Of a stretch of DNA of 52,961 nucleotides, positions 7,184 to 15,291 are shown in pieces. The notes under the pieces were generated by a model. That model was not told where the DNA came from. It ran no database searches and was given only the letters and a program-made list of their open reading frames with translations. The stretch's first letter is position 1, and each line of letters begins with the position of its first letter. Source of the stretch: Candidatus Methanoperedens nitratireducens (lineage in GTDB: Archaea > Halobacteriota > Methanosarcinia > Methanosarcinales > Methanoperedenaceae); the NCBI GenBank assembly GCA_020724545.1, contig DYGR01000019.1, positions 1-52,961 of the forward strand, written 5' to 3'. A program made the translations under genes and the position numbers.

Positions 7184-9199
7184 TCAAACCATAGTAAATT
7201 TCAGGCGCGCCTTCACCTCATCTTTATTATACATTTCTCTTACGTGATCAAGCAGTTTATCATTAATAAACAGCATAACACCCCGTTTCTTTTCATCTGG
7301 TTCATTGTTGCTTTTTTCCTGCAATTTCTGGGCTACCCTCCAGAGATCAGCAACTGGCTGTATAGTCAAAGTTCCGCTTAATTGCGTTATTTGAGTATCT
7401 ATCTCACTGAGCTTATTGCCGATCTCTCTGAAATGGTTCTTATGATAATTCGCGGTGTCGTGTACCAATTCGCTGAATTTTTCAGGTGAATAATCCGATA
7501 CTGCCAGATCATCTACAGGTTGCAGGTTCTGGATTGAGAAATAAAAATCTACGTTGCTTTTTTCCCGCATGATTCCTGAAATTTCATCCGAAACAGAATC
7601 AGCAACGCTTAGAATACATGAGATTATCTCATCAGGGGTAGTTTTTGAGTTTAAAAATTCAACGGGTCTTTTTATAATTTTATCTATTAACTGCAGGGGT
7701 TTTTCTCCGACTTTTTTGAAAAATAAGGGAATGCATGTATCATAAGTAGAAACTTCTTTTAAACTGGTATTAAGTTTTTCATTGATCGCACTGATCGCGT
7801 TGAGATATTGTTGTTTTGGTTGGTAATTAAATCTAAAATCAAGTACAACTTTGGCTGTTCTATTTTCATTAACTGCTGCATACTTCTCAATGGACTCGTA
7901 CAGAGGAGAACTGCCCGTTCTAAGACGTATAATATAATCTCCAACAGGCAATTTTTGGTTTATTTTACCGGTGCTATCTGTAACAGACTCTTTTATCTGG
8001 TTAGTGCCTTTTTTCATCACTGCAACAGGGATACCGGCAAAAGCTTTACCAGTAGCCTGCTCAGTAACATTTATTTCAAGTGTACCGGTTCTTCTGATGA
8101 GTTGTATCCTCTTTGTTGTTTCTGAGTTATCTATTGGGATATTCTCCTGATTAGTGAACTCTTCAGTCAAACTACGTGCAGAAGCCACATATTTCTTATT
8201 TTTAGAAATGGTAAATCTTGCAATCCCGCTATTATCTGTCTCAGCCGGACTATCTTTAATATCAGTACCTGCTGGAATTTCTTTAACTCTGACACTTATG
8301 CCCCTTACAGGAGTCCCTGAATCATCCACTACTTCTATTTGTAAAATATGTCGTTTAATTAAGGATATCCTGATGCTATCATCTTCAGGTATGTTTACCT
8401 CTTTTGATGTGTTCTCATAATTGTCCCCACCATCAACTTCAATTTTATAATTACCTTTGGGAAGTTCTAATTTATAAAAAATTCCATCCCTGTCAAGTAT
8501 AGCAGGCTGAGATGTACCATTCTTATTAACAGCCTTGATTCCTGCATTCTGAATTCTTACAAATCCTGATTCATCGGTTAAATCTATTTGTAGTGGATAG
8601 TAATTTGAAGTTACAAGAGAAGGATTCTTAGGAGAAGGATTCTTAGGAGAAGGATTCTTAGGTCTAGATTCGGGTCTACCGCTCATCTCTAGTTTTAATA
8701 AATACCACCCAGTTGTGAGAATTAATATAAATACTGCAACAATTATATAATATACCAGTTCAATCCCAAAAATTGTAGAAGAGCCCTTAGTACCATTCGC
8801 TGGAGCTGATGATGGAGTTGACGAGGGCGTGTGAGTTAGCGTGGGGGATGGGCTAGGAGATTTGGGATTATTATCCAGCGCCGGCTCATGAATAGTTAAA
8901 CTTTCATTGATATTAGCACCTGTTATTGATACCTGGAAAGGAAAGTTCAAATCATTTAGCTTGATCTCTAATCTTCCAACATCCTGTTTATGGGGCGATC
9001 CCAAATAACTTATATTTCCAGTTATATCTATTTTATAAGAAGCTGTACTATTAAAATCAGGGTTGATTAAGATTAACGTATTTGTAGTTCTATTGGTTTG
9101 GTATATTGTTTCAGCCGCAACAATATTAACCGAAACCGAGGCCGCCAGTAAAAACACAAATAATATTATCAAACTTCTCTTGAAAAAATCCCTGTTCAC
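7184..9199 (-). CDS. secreted-N-terminus, single-span protein with three cytosolic beta-sandwiches
   Basis: 671 residues. Signal peptide at 1-29; a small exported beta domain (30-110); a Ser/Pro/Thr linker; a membrane segment (about 148-170); three tandem PKNPS units (180-194); three carboxypeptidase-regulatory-like beta-sandwiches (about 198-460); and a C-terminal helical domain with YDTCIP and PVADLWRVAQKL motifs shared with the neighbour at 5533-7134. This topology puts the sandwiches and helical domain in the cytosol. The start is a GTG overlapping the stop of the tubulin-like gene (GTGA), so the two are translationally coupled, a strong hint of physical partnership. No enzyme motif seen. 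Confidence 0.8.
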   Translation of the reverse strand: MNRDFFKRSLIILFVFLLAASVSVNIVAAETIYQTNRTTNTLILINPDFNSTASYKIDITGNISYLGSPHKQDVGRLEIKLNDLNFPFQVSITGANINESLTIHEPALDNNPKSPSPSPTLTHTPSSTPSSAPANGTKGSSTIFGIELVYYIIVAVFILILTTGWYLLKLEMSGRPESRPKNPSPKNPSPKNPSLVTSNYYPLQIDLTDESGFVRIQNAGIKAVNKNGTSQPAILDRDGIFYKLELPKGNYKIEVDGGDNYENTSKEVNIPEDDSIRISLIKRHILQIEVVDDSGTPVRGISVRVKEIPAGTDIKDSPAETDNSGIARFTISKNKKYVASARSLTEEFTNQENIPIDNSETTKRIQLIRRTGTLEINVTEQATGKAFAGIPVAVMKKGTNQIKESVTDSTGKINQKLPVGDYIIRLRTGSSPLYESIEKYAAVNENRTAKVVLDFRFNYQPKQQYLNAISAINEKLNTSLKEVSTYDTCIPLFFKKVGEKPLQLIDKIIKRPVEFLNSKTTPDEIISCILSVADSVSDEISGIMREKSNVDFYFSIQNLQPVDDLAVSDYSPEKFSELVHDTANYHKNHFREIGNKLSEIDTQITQLSGTLTIQPVADLWRVAQKLQEKSNNEPDEKKRGVMLFINDKLLDHVREMYNKDEVKARLKFTMV

Positions 9200-10548
9200 T
9201 CCTCATCCTCCTCGAATTCATCTTCCTCATCCATGAACGAATCTACAACTTTCTTTGTATGATCTATATAATTCTTTAAGATTCCCTCAATACGTTCAAT
9301 CTCTTCCACAGAGAGTTTCACATGATCCAGTTCCACATGGCCGCCATCGGAGGCCATCATAAGGATCTTCTTCAGTGATTTGAACTCCTGCCAGGGTCTC
9401 TCCAGCGTTGGCTTTAGATTGAACCCTCCCAGAAGCAGCAGCACATCGAAAGTATCTTTTTTGCTTTTAGTATATGTTAAAGAGACCATGCCCATCTTTC
9501 CAATAATGTTCTCTTTCTTCCACTCATTAAAAATGGTGTTAATTCTATCCTCTGTGAAGTCCCCTTTATTCAGATGCTTCTCAGGCACACTTACGATTAG
9601 ATACCCGATTACTGCTGTCTTAGGGTCCATTTTTACAAACGAATTATTTGCTGCTTCATCAAGGGCCATTTCAAGCTCAATGAAATTAATATCATTATCC
9701 GTAGAAACACATGGGGTAAAATGATATAGATTCATTAAGCTGGGGAACTTCACATAATCCTTGATATCTATTACACCCTTTGAACGTCTTCCCGGTGCAA
9801 CCATCAGATCAACGGCTTTAATTATCTTCCTATTAATATCATAATATTTGGGCTCAATTCCCTCATTTAACTCTATGTTCTCAGCGACCTTCGAATTATC
9901 AACAATCAGAACCATATCAGCATTTTGTTTAGAGTCATCACCATACTTCAAGAGTCTTGAAAGCCCGCATATAGCATTGAATTGCCTCTGGGGCATCTCA
10001 GTCGAATATGGAAATATTGCCAGGGCAACATGGATATGGTTTTGAAGGGATACGGAAGTGCCGTGTTTCATCTGGTGAATAATATACGGTATGCTCCCAT
10101 TTCCTGTACCGCCTCCAAGCGCAGCTATATCCAGCACAACATCACCGGCTGCTGTACCAAGTGCTTCTATTGGTCTTCGAATTTTATTCTCAAAATCTTT
10201 CCTGGCATACTCCTCTCCCTCTTTATAGACATTCCCTGCACCGCCGCCACCGAATAAAAGCGTATTCCTCTGTCTTATTTGTCCGATAAGAGCTCTTTCT
10301 TCCTCAGAAACCGCCTTTTTTTCAAGCTCTATCAATGTATTAATGATATCAGCCCTGTTGCTGTTCATCAGCAAAATTCTGTTACTTATCGCTTCATTCT
10401 TCATTTTTGTGAAATACAGAGAAGCCACCCTTCCAGCACCTTCACCTGATGCCAGAATAATCCACCGGGTAAACTGTCTTTCAGCGCTTTCCTCAATCGT
10501 CTCTGTTCTCGGTGAAGTTGAATTATAGTTATCTTCTAACTGGCTCAT
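9196..10548 (-). CDS. divergent tubulin/FtsZ-like GTPase A
   Basis: 450 residues. The tubulin signature loop is GGGTGNGS (145-152); a GEGAGR loop at about 35-40 stands where FtsZ has GLGGAG, NSNRAD where FtsZ has NTD, and VLIVDNSK (213-220) matches FtsZ VVIIDNSK. The T7 region aligns as NLYHFT (273-278) against NLDYAD of FtsZ, so both catalytic aspartates appear lost. The C-terminus is a very acidic tail (DEEDEFEEDEE), as in eukaryotic tubulin. It resembles the FtsZ-like (FtsZl) families that Makarova and Koonin linked to membrane remodelling. Coupled by overlap to the downstream membrane protein. The IscB-like insertion ends 9 bases before its ATG, and no good ribosome site remains. It may bind GTP without efficient hydrolysis (inference). 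Confidence 0.85.
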   Translation of the reverse strand: MSQLEDNYNSTSPRTETIEESAERQFTRWIILASGEGAGRVASLYFTKMKNEAISNRILLMNSNRADIINTLIELEKKAVSEEERALIGQIRQRNTLLFGGGGAGNVYKEGEEYARKDFENKIRRPIEALGTAAGDVVLDIAALGGGTGNGSIPYIIHQMKHGTSVSLQNHIHVALAIFPYSTEMPQRQFNAICGLSRLLKYGDDSKQNADMVLIVDNSKVAENIELNEGIEPKYYDINRKIIKAVDLMVAPGRRSKGVIDIKDYVKFPSLMNLYHFTPCVSTDNDINFIELEMALDEAANNSFVKMDPKTAVIGYLIVSVPEKHLNKGDFTEDRINTIFNEWKKENIIGKMGMVSLTYTKSKKDTFDVLLLLGGFNLKPTLERPWQEFKSLKKILMMASDGGHVELDHVKLSVEEIERIEGILKNYIDHTKKVVDSFMDEEDEFEEDEE

Positions 10549-10557
10549 AGTACGGGG

Positions 10558-11418
10558 TCAAGGGGTCAGAGGAAACCCGCTTGCTTTAGCTACGGGAGGA
10601 ATCTGACCCCTTGCATTAATATATACAGGATTTACGTTCCTGCATCCGTGTTCAACTTCAAACATTATTCTCTGGTTAAATAATCGACCACAATTATTCG
10701 GAGATGCATTTTGCGTGAATCGTTTATTGTTTAAATCGTAGTTGTGTAACGACATTCTTTTTTCCATAAATCCTCCAACTCTAGCAAGTTTTCCTTTGAA
10801 TCTTACTACATCGTTTTGTTTGCATAGTTCTCTGATTATTTTTAATCTAAACTCAACTTTAGCCTTCTGAGATGGCGCTATGAATCCTTCCCTGTTCCTG
10901 TTGTCAAATCTTTTTGGTCTCTGTCTTGTATTCCTGTATCTTCTTGCCCTTCGCATCCTTCTTCTGGTTTCTAGCTTGTCAGCGATTCCTGATGGTAGTT
11001 CTGACATTCCTGTGAGGTTGACGATCTTTGTAGTTACGGCATAGCCGTCAAACTTTGAGCCAGGGTCTATTCCAAATACTACTTTCTGATTCTTGTTCGG
11101 TTCTGAGGTCGGGTCAAAGGTTAACTGGATATAAAAAATCCCAAGTTTAGACCACTTTTGGATGGCTTTCCCTTGCTCTAACAGTTTTCTCGCTTTTGCT
11201 GGTTTGCATGGCATTAGTGGTGTTCCGCTCTTGCTGATCACTGGAATTCTGTTGGTTGCAACCTGTTCCAGTTCAGTTGTGCATCCTTCGAGGCTGCAAG
11301 AAGAACTTAGTTCAGCGTTAGCTTTAGCTCTGCTAAACATGGCATTTAATGGTTCTGCCGAATTATTTGGGACTAGGATTTGCATCCCAACGTTCTTGTA
11401 GTTCTTCTGCGTCTGCAT
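10558..11418 (-). CDS. RRXRR-domain (IscB/IsrB-like) protein, no HNH
   Basis: 286 residues. The PLMP segment (SKSGTPLMPCKPAKARKLL, about 60-78), the RuvC-I strand GIDPGSKFDGYAV with its catalytic Asp (about 117), and an arginine-rich bridge helix (RRRMRRARRYRNTR) are the IscB N-terminal module (RRXRR domain). The HNH domain and RuvC-II/III motifs of full IscB (about 400-500 residues) are not visible; the last 80 residues are unlike them, and the final residues are read from the element's inverted repeat. It is therefore either a shortened family member or a truncated nuclease. The gene is co-oriented with the tubulin-like operon. RNA-guided cleavage is a property of complete IscB and is not supported for this copy. 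Confidence 0.8.
   Translation of the reverse strand: MQTQKNYKNVGMQILVPNNSAEPLNAMFSRAKANAELSSSCSLEGCTTELEQVATNRIPVISKSGTPLMPCKPAKARKLLEQGKAIQKWSKLGIFYIQLTFDPTSEPNKNQKVVFGIDPGSKFDGYAVTTKIVNLTGMSELPSGIADKLETRRRMRRARRYRNTRQRPKRFDNRNREGFIAPSQKAKVEFRLKIIRELCKQNDVVRFKGKLARVGGFMEKRMSLHNYDLNNKRFTQNASPNNCGRLFNQRIMFEVEHGCRNVNPVYINARGQIPPVAKASGFPLTP
10560..10612. repeat. 11-bp perfect inverted repeat at 3' end of the IscB-like gene
   Basis: AAGGGGTCAGA (10560-10570) is the exact inverse of TCTGACCCCTT (10602-10612). The 31 bases between also contain CCCG and CGGG in inverted order, giving a nested hairpin. It overlaps the stop codon of the RRXRR gene and lies immediately upstream of tubulin-like gene A. 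It could be an element end or a transcription terminator. Confidence 0.6.
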
Positions 11419-11506
11419 TTCTGTTTAATGCCCTCTAGTACAACTCTTAGTTGCCTCCATCACAGCAAGCCTCACGGCACAAGCGTGAGGTAGTTGACAA
11501 TATACC
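11419..11506 (-). other. hairpin-bearing leader of the IscB-like gene
   Basis: An 88-base non-coding stretch with a stem CCTCACG/CGTGAGG (11470-11476 and 11484-11490; 7-base loop). In IscB loci an omega RNA is usually encoded just upstream of the gene, so this is where one would be; it is short, and I cannot confirm an RNA. It may instead be the element's other end. Confidence 0.35.
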
Positions 11507-13642
11507 TCAATTATTCTTCCATATAAATTTAGAATCAAATTCTATTTTTTTATAATAATCAGATTCTTTTTTAAGTCTCTCAATAATTGCAACAATCTCC
11601 TCTACAGGCAATGGTGCTGATAGGTAACCCTCTGTTAGCTCCTGAATTTTCTCTTTTTTGCCAATTTCTATATTTTCTTCAAGAAGAGTCTCAATTTCCT
11701 TCTGCAGGATACCGACATCGTAGACCATGTAATCTTTTTGGTATTTTATAAATTTGACCCTATCGTTATCCTTTGACCACAAATAGAGTAAACATGGAAT
11801 ATATTCAGCCCTCAGTTTTAAATTATATGTAGATAATATATATCTATTAGACTCAATCTCTTTCTGTATTATATCTTTAAATTTAAATAATGATTTTTGC
11901 AATGATTCCTCTCTATCATTGCAAAGTTTCTTACCAGGCGAGACCTCATTTAATCTGATCTCAAAGGACAGATCATCATCCAGCTCAATTCTTTTGATTT
12001 GATTCTCATATTTATTATGCTTTATTAATAATTTATAGGAACCCCTGCTCAAGTTCGCCAAAATTGCATTCCCATCCTTATCTGATACTTCTTTTCTAAT
12101 AGTTTTATCATCAAGCCTGAGAGAAACTTCGGCACCACTTAGCGGTTGGTTGTCGTTATTAAGTACCCTTACACAGGCTTTGTGCAGGCTTCTCATCACA
12201 TGGGCGGTCAGGATTTTTTGGCTGCTATCGTATGATACATCAGGGTGAAAATAACTATATAACTCCATGAATTCTTCAGGATTTTTCACTTTAAGGTCAG
12301 CAGTAGTAACCTTTCCCCTGGTTTCGATCTCACTTTTAATTCTATTTTCAAGTTTTTTATAGATCTCAATAATCTTTGCTTTTAGAGCACTTCTCTCCAT
12401 TACAGGCATCATTACCATTAAGAGGCTTGAGAACTTCCCTGAATAAGATCCCACACCGGGTTCATTTAGTAGATCAGTATACTCTTTTTCAAATGACTGT
12501 CTGGCCGGGTAGAAGAGTTGTGGAAAATCAGCCTGCTTGATTCTTGCCTCATTATTGTTTATATTTTCATATACATAGTTTGCGATCTCATTTGCAGCCG
12601 GGATTATTTGAGGCTCTATTTGCTGTAATTCACCGATCTTTGAGGCAGATTCCAGTCTTTTTAATCTGGATTCTAAAATTATTAGTTTTTGAGTATATTC
12701 ATTATCGATCTTATTCTCAACAGCAGCAAGCATCCTCTCGATTGAAAAGAGTAAATTATTTTTATAAGAATCAAAATCGCTTCCCGCTGAAGATTCAAGA
12801 GACTCCATTACCTCTATGAGAGACGCTACACCTTTTTCAAAATCCCTGTAATTCTTGCTCTGGATTATCTCTCTGACAATATTCAGCTCTGATTCTATAT
12901 CTGAGACATTTTTATCTAATTCTTTAACTTTTTGTTTTAATTGATTAGCTTCAGTTAAACATGATTCTAAAATATCTCTGAAAATCGAGGTAATAGCATC
13001 GAGATAGCGAACATTCTCTATCGTATCGTTAGTTTCCCTTCTATTATTGATCTCTGTTTGAAGTACCAGCGCAGATGATTCAATGTTGTAACCTGCACTT
13101 TTGAGAGTATTTAGATAGAGGAGATACGCTTGAGAAACAATATTTGTAAGGTCTTTTATACTGCTTTTTAATTGATGATCCAGATTATTTATCTTTTTAG
13201 CGACGTTATCTATGCTGTCCAGATCGATTTTTCGAATATATTCTTCATTTAAGCCGGTGATATATTCCCCATCTGTTTCAGTAACATTGATCCCTGTTTG
13301 AGGCAAATCTTTATTTGCAAGTATTTTTATCTCCTCCTCGATATTATCCACCTGCAGGCCATATATCCTGTTGAGGTTCCGGACAATCGATTGAAGATTC
13401 TTAAAATCATATGCGATTTTCTCATTTTCCTGCATCTTTAGTGTTAAACCTGGATCTGGCCTTGAGTTTCTTAATTGTTTAATATATTGATAAGCAAAAG
13501 CAATGAAAAATAGAGGGATACCTACTATACTATAATAAAGGGCTGCATCATATCCTTTAAACAAAAATAATATTACACTAACACCAAATAATCCAACAAT
13601 GATCAGTATTATTTTGAGATTATTTTTTGTTTCTATTTTCAT
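11507..13642 (-). CDS. two-span membrane coiled-coil protein with a beta-sandwich domain
   Basis: 711 residues. Two N-terminal membrane segments (about 9-28 and 32-52) leave a large cytosolic part. It has long coiled coils (about 60-340, with NLQSIVRNLNRIYGLQ-type heptads); a helical region (340-490); one carboxypeptidase-regulatory-like sandwich (about 490-565: NNDNQPLSGAEVSL and SDKDGNAILANL); and a helical C-terminus. No signal peptide or enzyme motif. The stop lies next to the IscB-like insertion, so this gene and tubulin-like gene A were probably adjacent originally. It begins 12 bases after the upstream gene. Likely a membrane-anchored structural partner of the tubulin-like proteins; that is inference. 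Confidence 0.8.
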   Translation of the reverse strand: MKIETKNNLKIILIIVGLFGVSVILFLFKGYDAALYYSIVGIPLFFIAFAYQYIKQLRNSRPDPGLTLKMQENEKIAYDFKNLQSIVRNLNRIYGLQVDNIEEEIKILANKDLPQTGINVTETDGEYITGLNEEYIRKIDLDSIDNVAKKINNLDHQLKSSIKDLTNIVSQAYLLYLNTLKSAGYNIESSALVLQTEINNRRETNDTIENVRYLDAITSIFRDILESCLTEANQLKQKVKELDKNVSDIESELNIVREIIQSKNYRDFEKGVASLIEVMESLESSAGSDFDSYKNNLLFSIERMLAAVENKIDNEYTQKLIILESRLKRLESASKIGELQQIEPQIIPAANEIANYVYENINNNEARIKQADFPQLFYPARQSFEKEYTDLLNEPGVGSYSGKFSSLLMVMMPVMERSALKAKIIEIYKKLENRIKSEIETRGKVTTADLKVKNPEEFMELYSYFHPDVSYDSSQKILTAHVMRSLHKACVRVLNNDNQPLSGAEVSLRLDDKTIRKEVSDKDGNAILANLSRGSYKLLIKHNKYENQIKRIELDDDLSFEIRLNEVSPGKKLCNDREESLQKSLFKFKDIIQKEIESNRYILSTYNLKLRAEYIPCLLYLWSKDNDRVKFIKYQKDYMVYDVGILQKEIETLLEENIEIGKKEKIQELTEGYLSAPLPVEEIVAIIERLKKESDYYKKIEFDSKFIWKNN

Positions 13643-13654
13643 ATGTACACCTCA

Positions 13655-14893
13655 CTATATTAAAAACATGAACATCTCAAGACCACCTTCTGAATAAACT
13701 ACCGCACCAGTCAGTATTAATATTATTATCGTTATGATTATTGCAATTGTTATAGGGCTCATGATATTTGCTTTGCTTGTGTAAAGCCCGAAATACTCAG
13801 ATTCTTTTTTCCATCTGTTTACATTGAGGTATCCGATAACAAGACCTAATACAACCAGTGTTCCGGCCGGATTAAATACTTCGTTTATAAATTTAGATTT
13901 AGCAGAACTCAGTTCTTTTGCTTTCTCTTTTTCCAGAGCCTTAGCATCTTTAAGTTCATTCTCCAGCAAATTATTTCTCTTTATGTTCAGATTATCCGCA
14001 AGATCACTGATTACATTTTTTATGTCTTCTCTTATTAAAAATAGTTGGTTTGAAGATTGATCTTTATTTAATTTATCATCTATCTTAGTTTCATATTCGT
14101 ATATTGATTTTTCTAGTGTATTCTGTAAATCCAATACTCTATCTACCTGTAGATTCTCCAACTCAGATTTTTGAGGATTACCTGTAAAATCGCTTATTCT
14201 GTTATGTAACTCGTCACTTGCAGCTAAAAATTCACCAATGTTTTTAATCAGATCGTCTGCGGTTTGAGCGTTATCTCTATGATATCTCAGGATTCGCCTG
14301 TTTAAGCTGTCCAGCGATTCCAGATCATAGGATTTGCCAGTATTGCCGACAGTCCGGGTGATATACCTGGTTGTAACATTTATTATTATTTTATTAACTG
14401 CAGGTGTTGATGCATATTCACCAGTAGCTATTACAGAATAATTCTCAAATGTCTCAACAGATGTATATTCTGCATAATACTCGCTATTATTTTCCCATGT
14501 GCTCTCTCCACCCGTAATCTTAGAAACAAATCCTTTCAACCGGTCCTTTAATGACTCAGTGATACTGTGCTGAGTAATTCTCAACTCTTCAGTTTCTAAG
14601 TTAGTAAACTCTAATTTAATTGTACCATCAGTAGTAAATTTTTTACTAGAATTATCAAAACTAGAATTATCAAATATCCTGAATTCCAGTCTATCTACAG
14701 CAAAAATCGTTATTGAACTATTATCCAGAAGTGGTTGATTATCAACTATTATAAAATATTCCGTTGTCATGTTCACGCTGTTATTTGCACCGGGCGTCGA
14801 ATTGTTATCTGCAGCGGCTGGATAGGACAATGTAATAAAAATTAAAATTAAGCCCAGCAACCCAATTTTTTGAAAAAACATTTTTGTTCTCAA
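13655..14893 (-). CDS. exported coiled-coil protein with two C-terminal membrane spans
   Basis: 412 residues. Signal peptide at about 1-28; an exported beta-rich region (30-190) with several N-x-S/T sites; a coiled coil (about 195-330); a membrane segment near 342-360; a short basic loop; and a second segment near 380-402. This puts the coiled coil outside and a KKESEYFGLYTSK loop inside. It is 5 bases from the next upstream gene and 12 from the next downstream one, so clearly in the operon. No family recognised. It could be the surface-exposed arm of the tubulin-like system. Confidence 0.75.
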   Translation of the reverse strand: MRTKMFFQKIGLLGLILIFITLSYPAAADNNSTPGANNSVNMTTEYFIIVDNQPLLDNSSITIFAVDRLEFRIFDNSSFDNSSKKFTTDGTIKLEFTNLETEELRITQHSITESLKDRLKGFVSKITGGESTWENNSEYYAEYTSVETFENYSVIATGEYASTPAVNKIIINVTTRYITRTVGNTGKSYDLESLDSLNRRILRYHRDNAQTADDLIKNIGEFLAASDELHNRISDFTGNPQKSELENLQVDRVLDLQNTLEKSIYEYETKIDDKLNKDQSSNQLFLIREDIKNVISDLADNLNIKRNNLLENELKDAKALEKEKAKELSSAKSKFINEVFNPAGTLVVLGLVIGYLNVNRWKKESEYFGLYTSKANIMSPITIAIIITIIILILTGAVVYSEGGLEMFMFLI

Positions 14894-14898
14894 TCACA

Positions 14899-15279
14899 TC
14901 ACTCTTTAAATAGGTCCCTGCTAACCTTTACATATAAAATAACAGTCGATATCCACAGGCCAAGTATGATGCTGATCCCTGCGCCTATCGCATACCTGGG
15001 GATTTTCTTATCAGCATAGCCATTAAGTGTGTTAATGCTAGCATTTAGATTCTCAGCACTTTCGTTAGCTGCACTAATTCGATTATTGTATTCAGTGTAT
15101 CGATCTATCAGGTCTTTATGCGCATCTTTTAAATTAGTAATACTGGGTGGAGTATCAGTACTCCGGGTAAAAAAGAAGATCTCCGGGTAAAACTGGGTCA
15201 GCAGAAGCAAAATAAGCAGCGCTGTTGATAGAACCAGAACTATTTTTGCAACAGTTCTTCTTTTTTCGATTGAATTCAT
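14899..15279 (-). CDS. small membrane protein, two spans joined by an external coiled coil
   Basis: 126 residues: a basic N-terminus (EKRR), a membrane segment (about 10-28), an external helical stretch with heptad-like spacing (about 45-93, rich in N and A), a second membrane segment (about 97-117) and a short basic tail. Same pattern, in miniature, as the C-terminal part of the downstream neighbour. It sits 12 bases after tubulin-like gene B in the operon. Function unknown. Confidence 0.7.
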   Translation of the reverse strand: MNSIEKRRTVAKIVLVLSTALLILLLLTQFYPEIFFFTRSTDTPPSITNLKDAHKDLIDRYTEYNNRISAANESAENLNASINTLNGYADKKIPRYAIGAGISIILGLWISTVILYVKVSRDLFKE

Positions 15280-15291
15280 AAATCCTACCTT

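Larger units (their letters stand above)
10551..11506 (-). mobile_element. putative IscB-type (IS200/IS605-like) insertion, RRXRR gene only
   Basis: A block that interrupts the otherwise tightly packed minus-strand operon. It contains the RRXRR/IscB-like gene, a hairpin-bearing 88-base leader on its 5' side and an 11-base inverted repeat on its 3' side. There is no tnpA, so if mobile it would need transposase in trans. Exact borders are not determined; I set them at the neighbouring gene limits. No target-site duplication is evident, as expected for IS200/IS605 elements. Confidence 0.5.

Noticed and set aside
8625..8665. Short tandem DNA repeats that could suggest a CRISPR or satellite
   Set aside because: They encode three PKNPS units in a linker of a membrane protein; no spacers and no cas genes.
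10558..11418. Complete IscB nuclease
   Set aside because: No HNH or later RuvC motifs and only 286 residues; called RRXRR/IscB-like instead.
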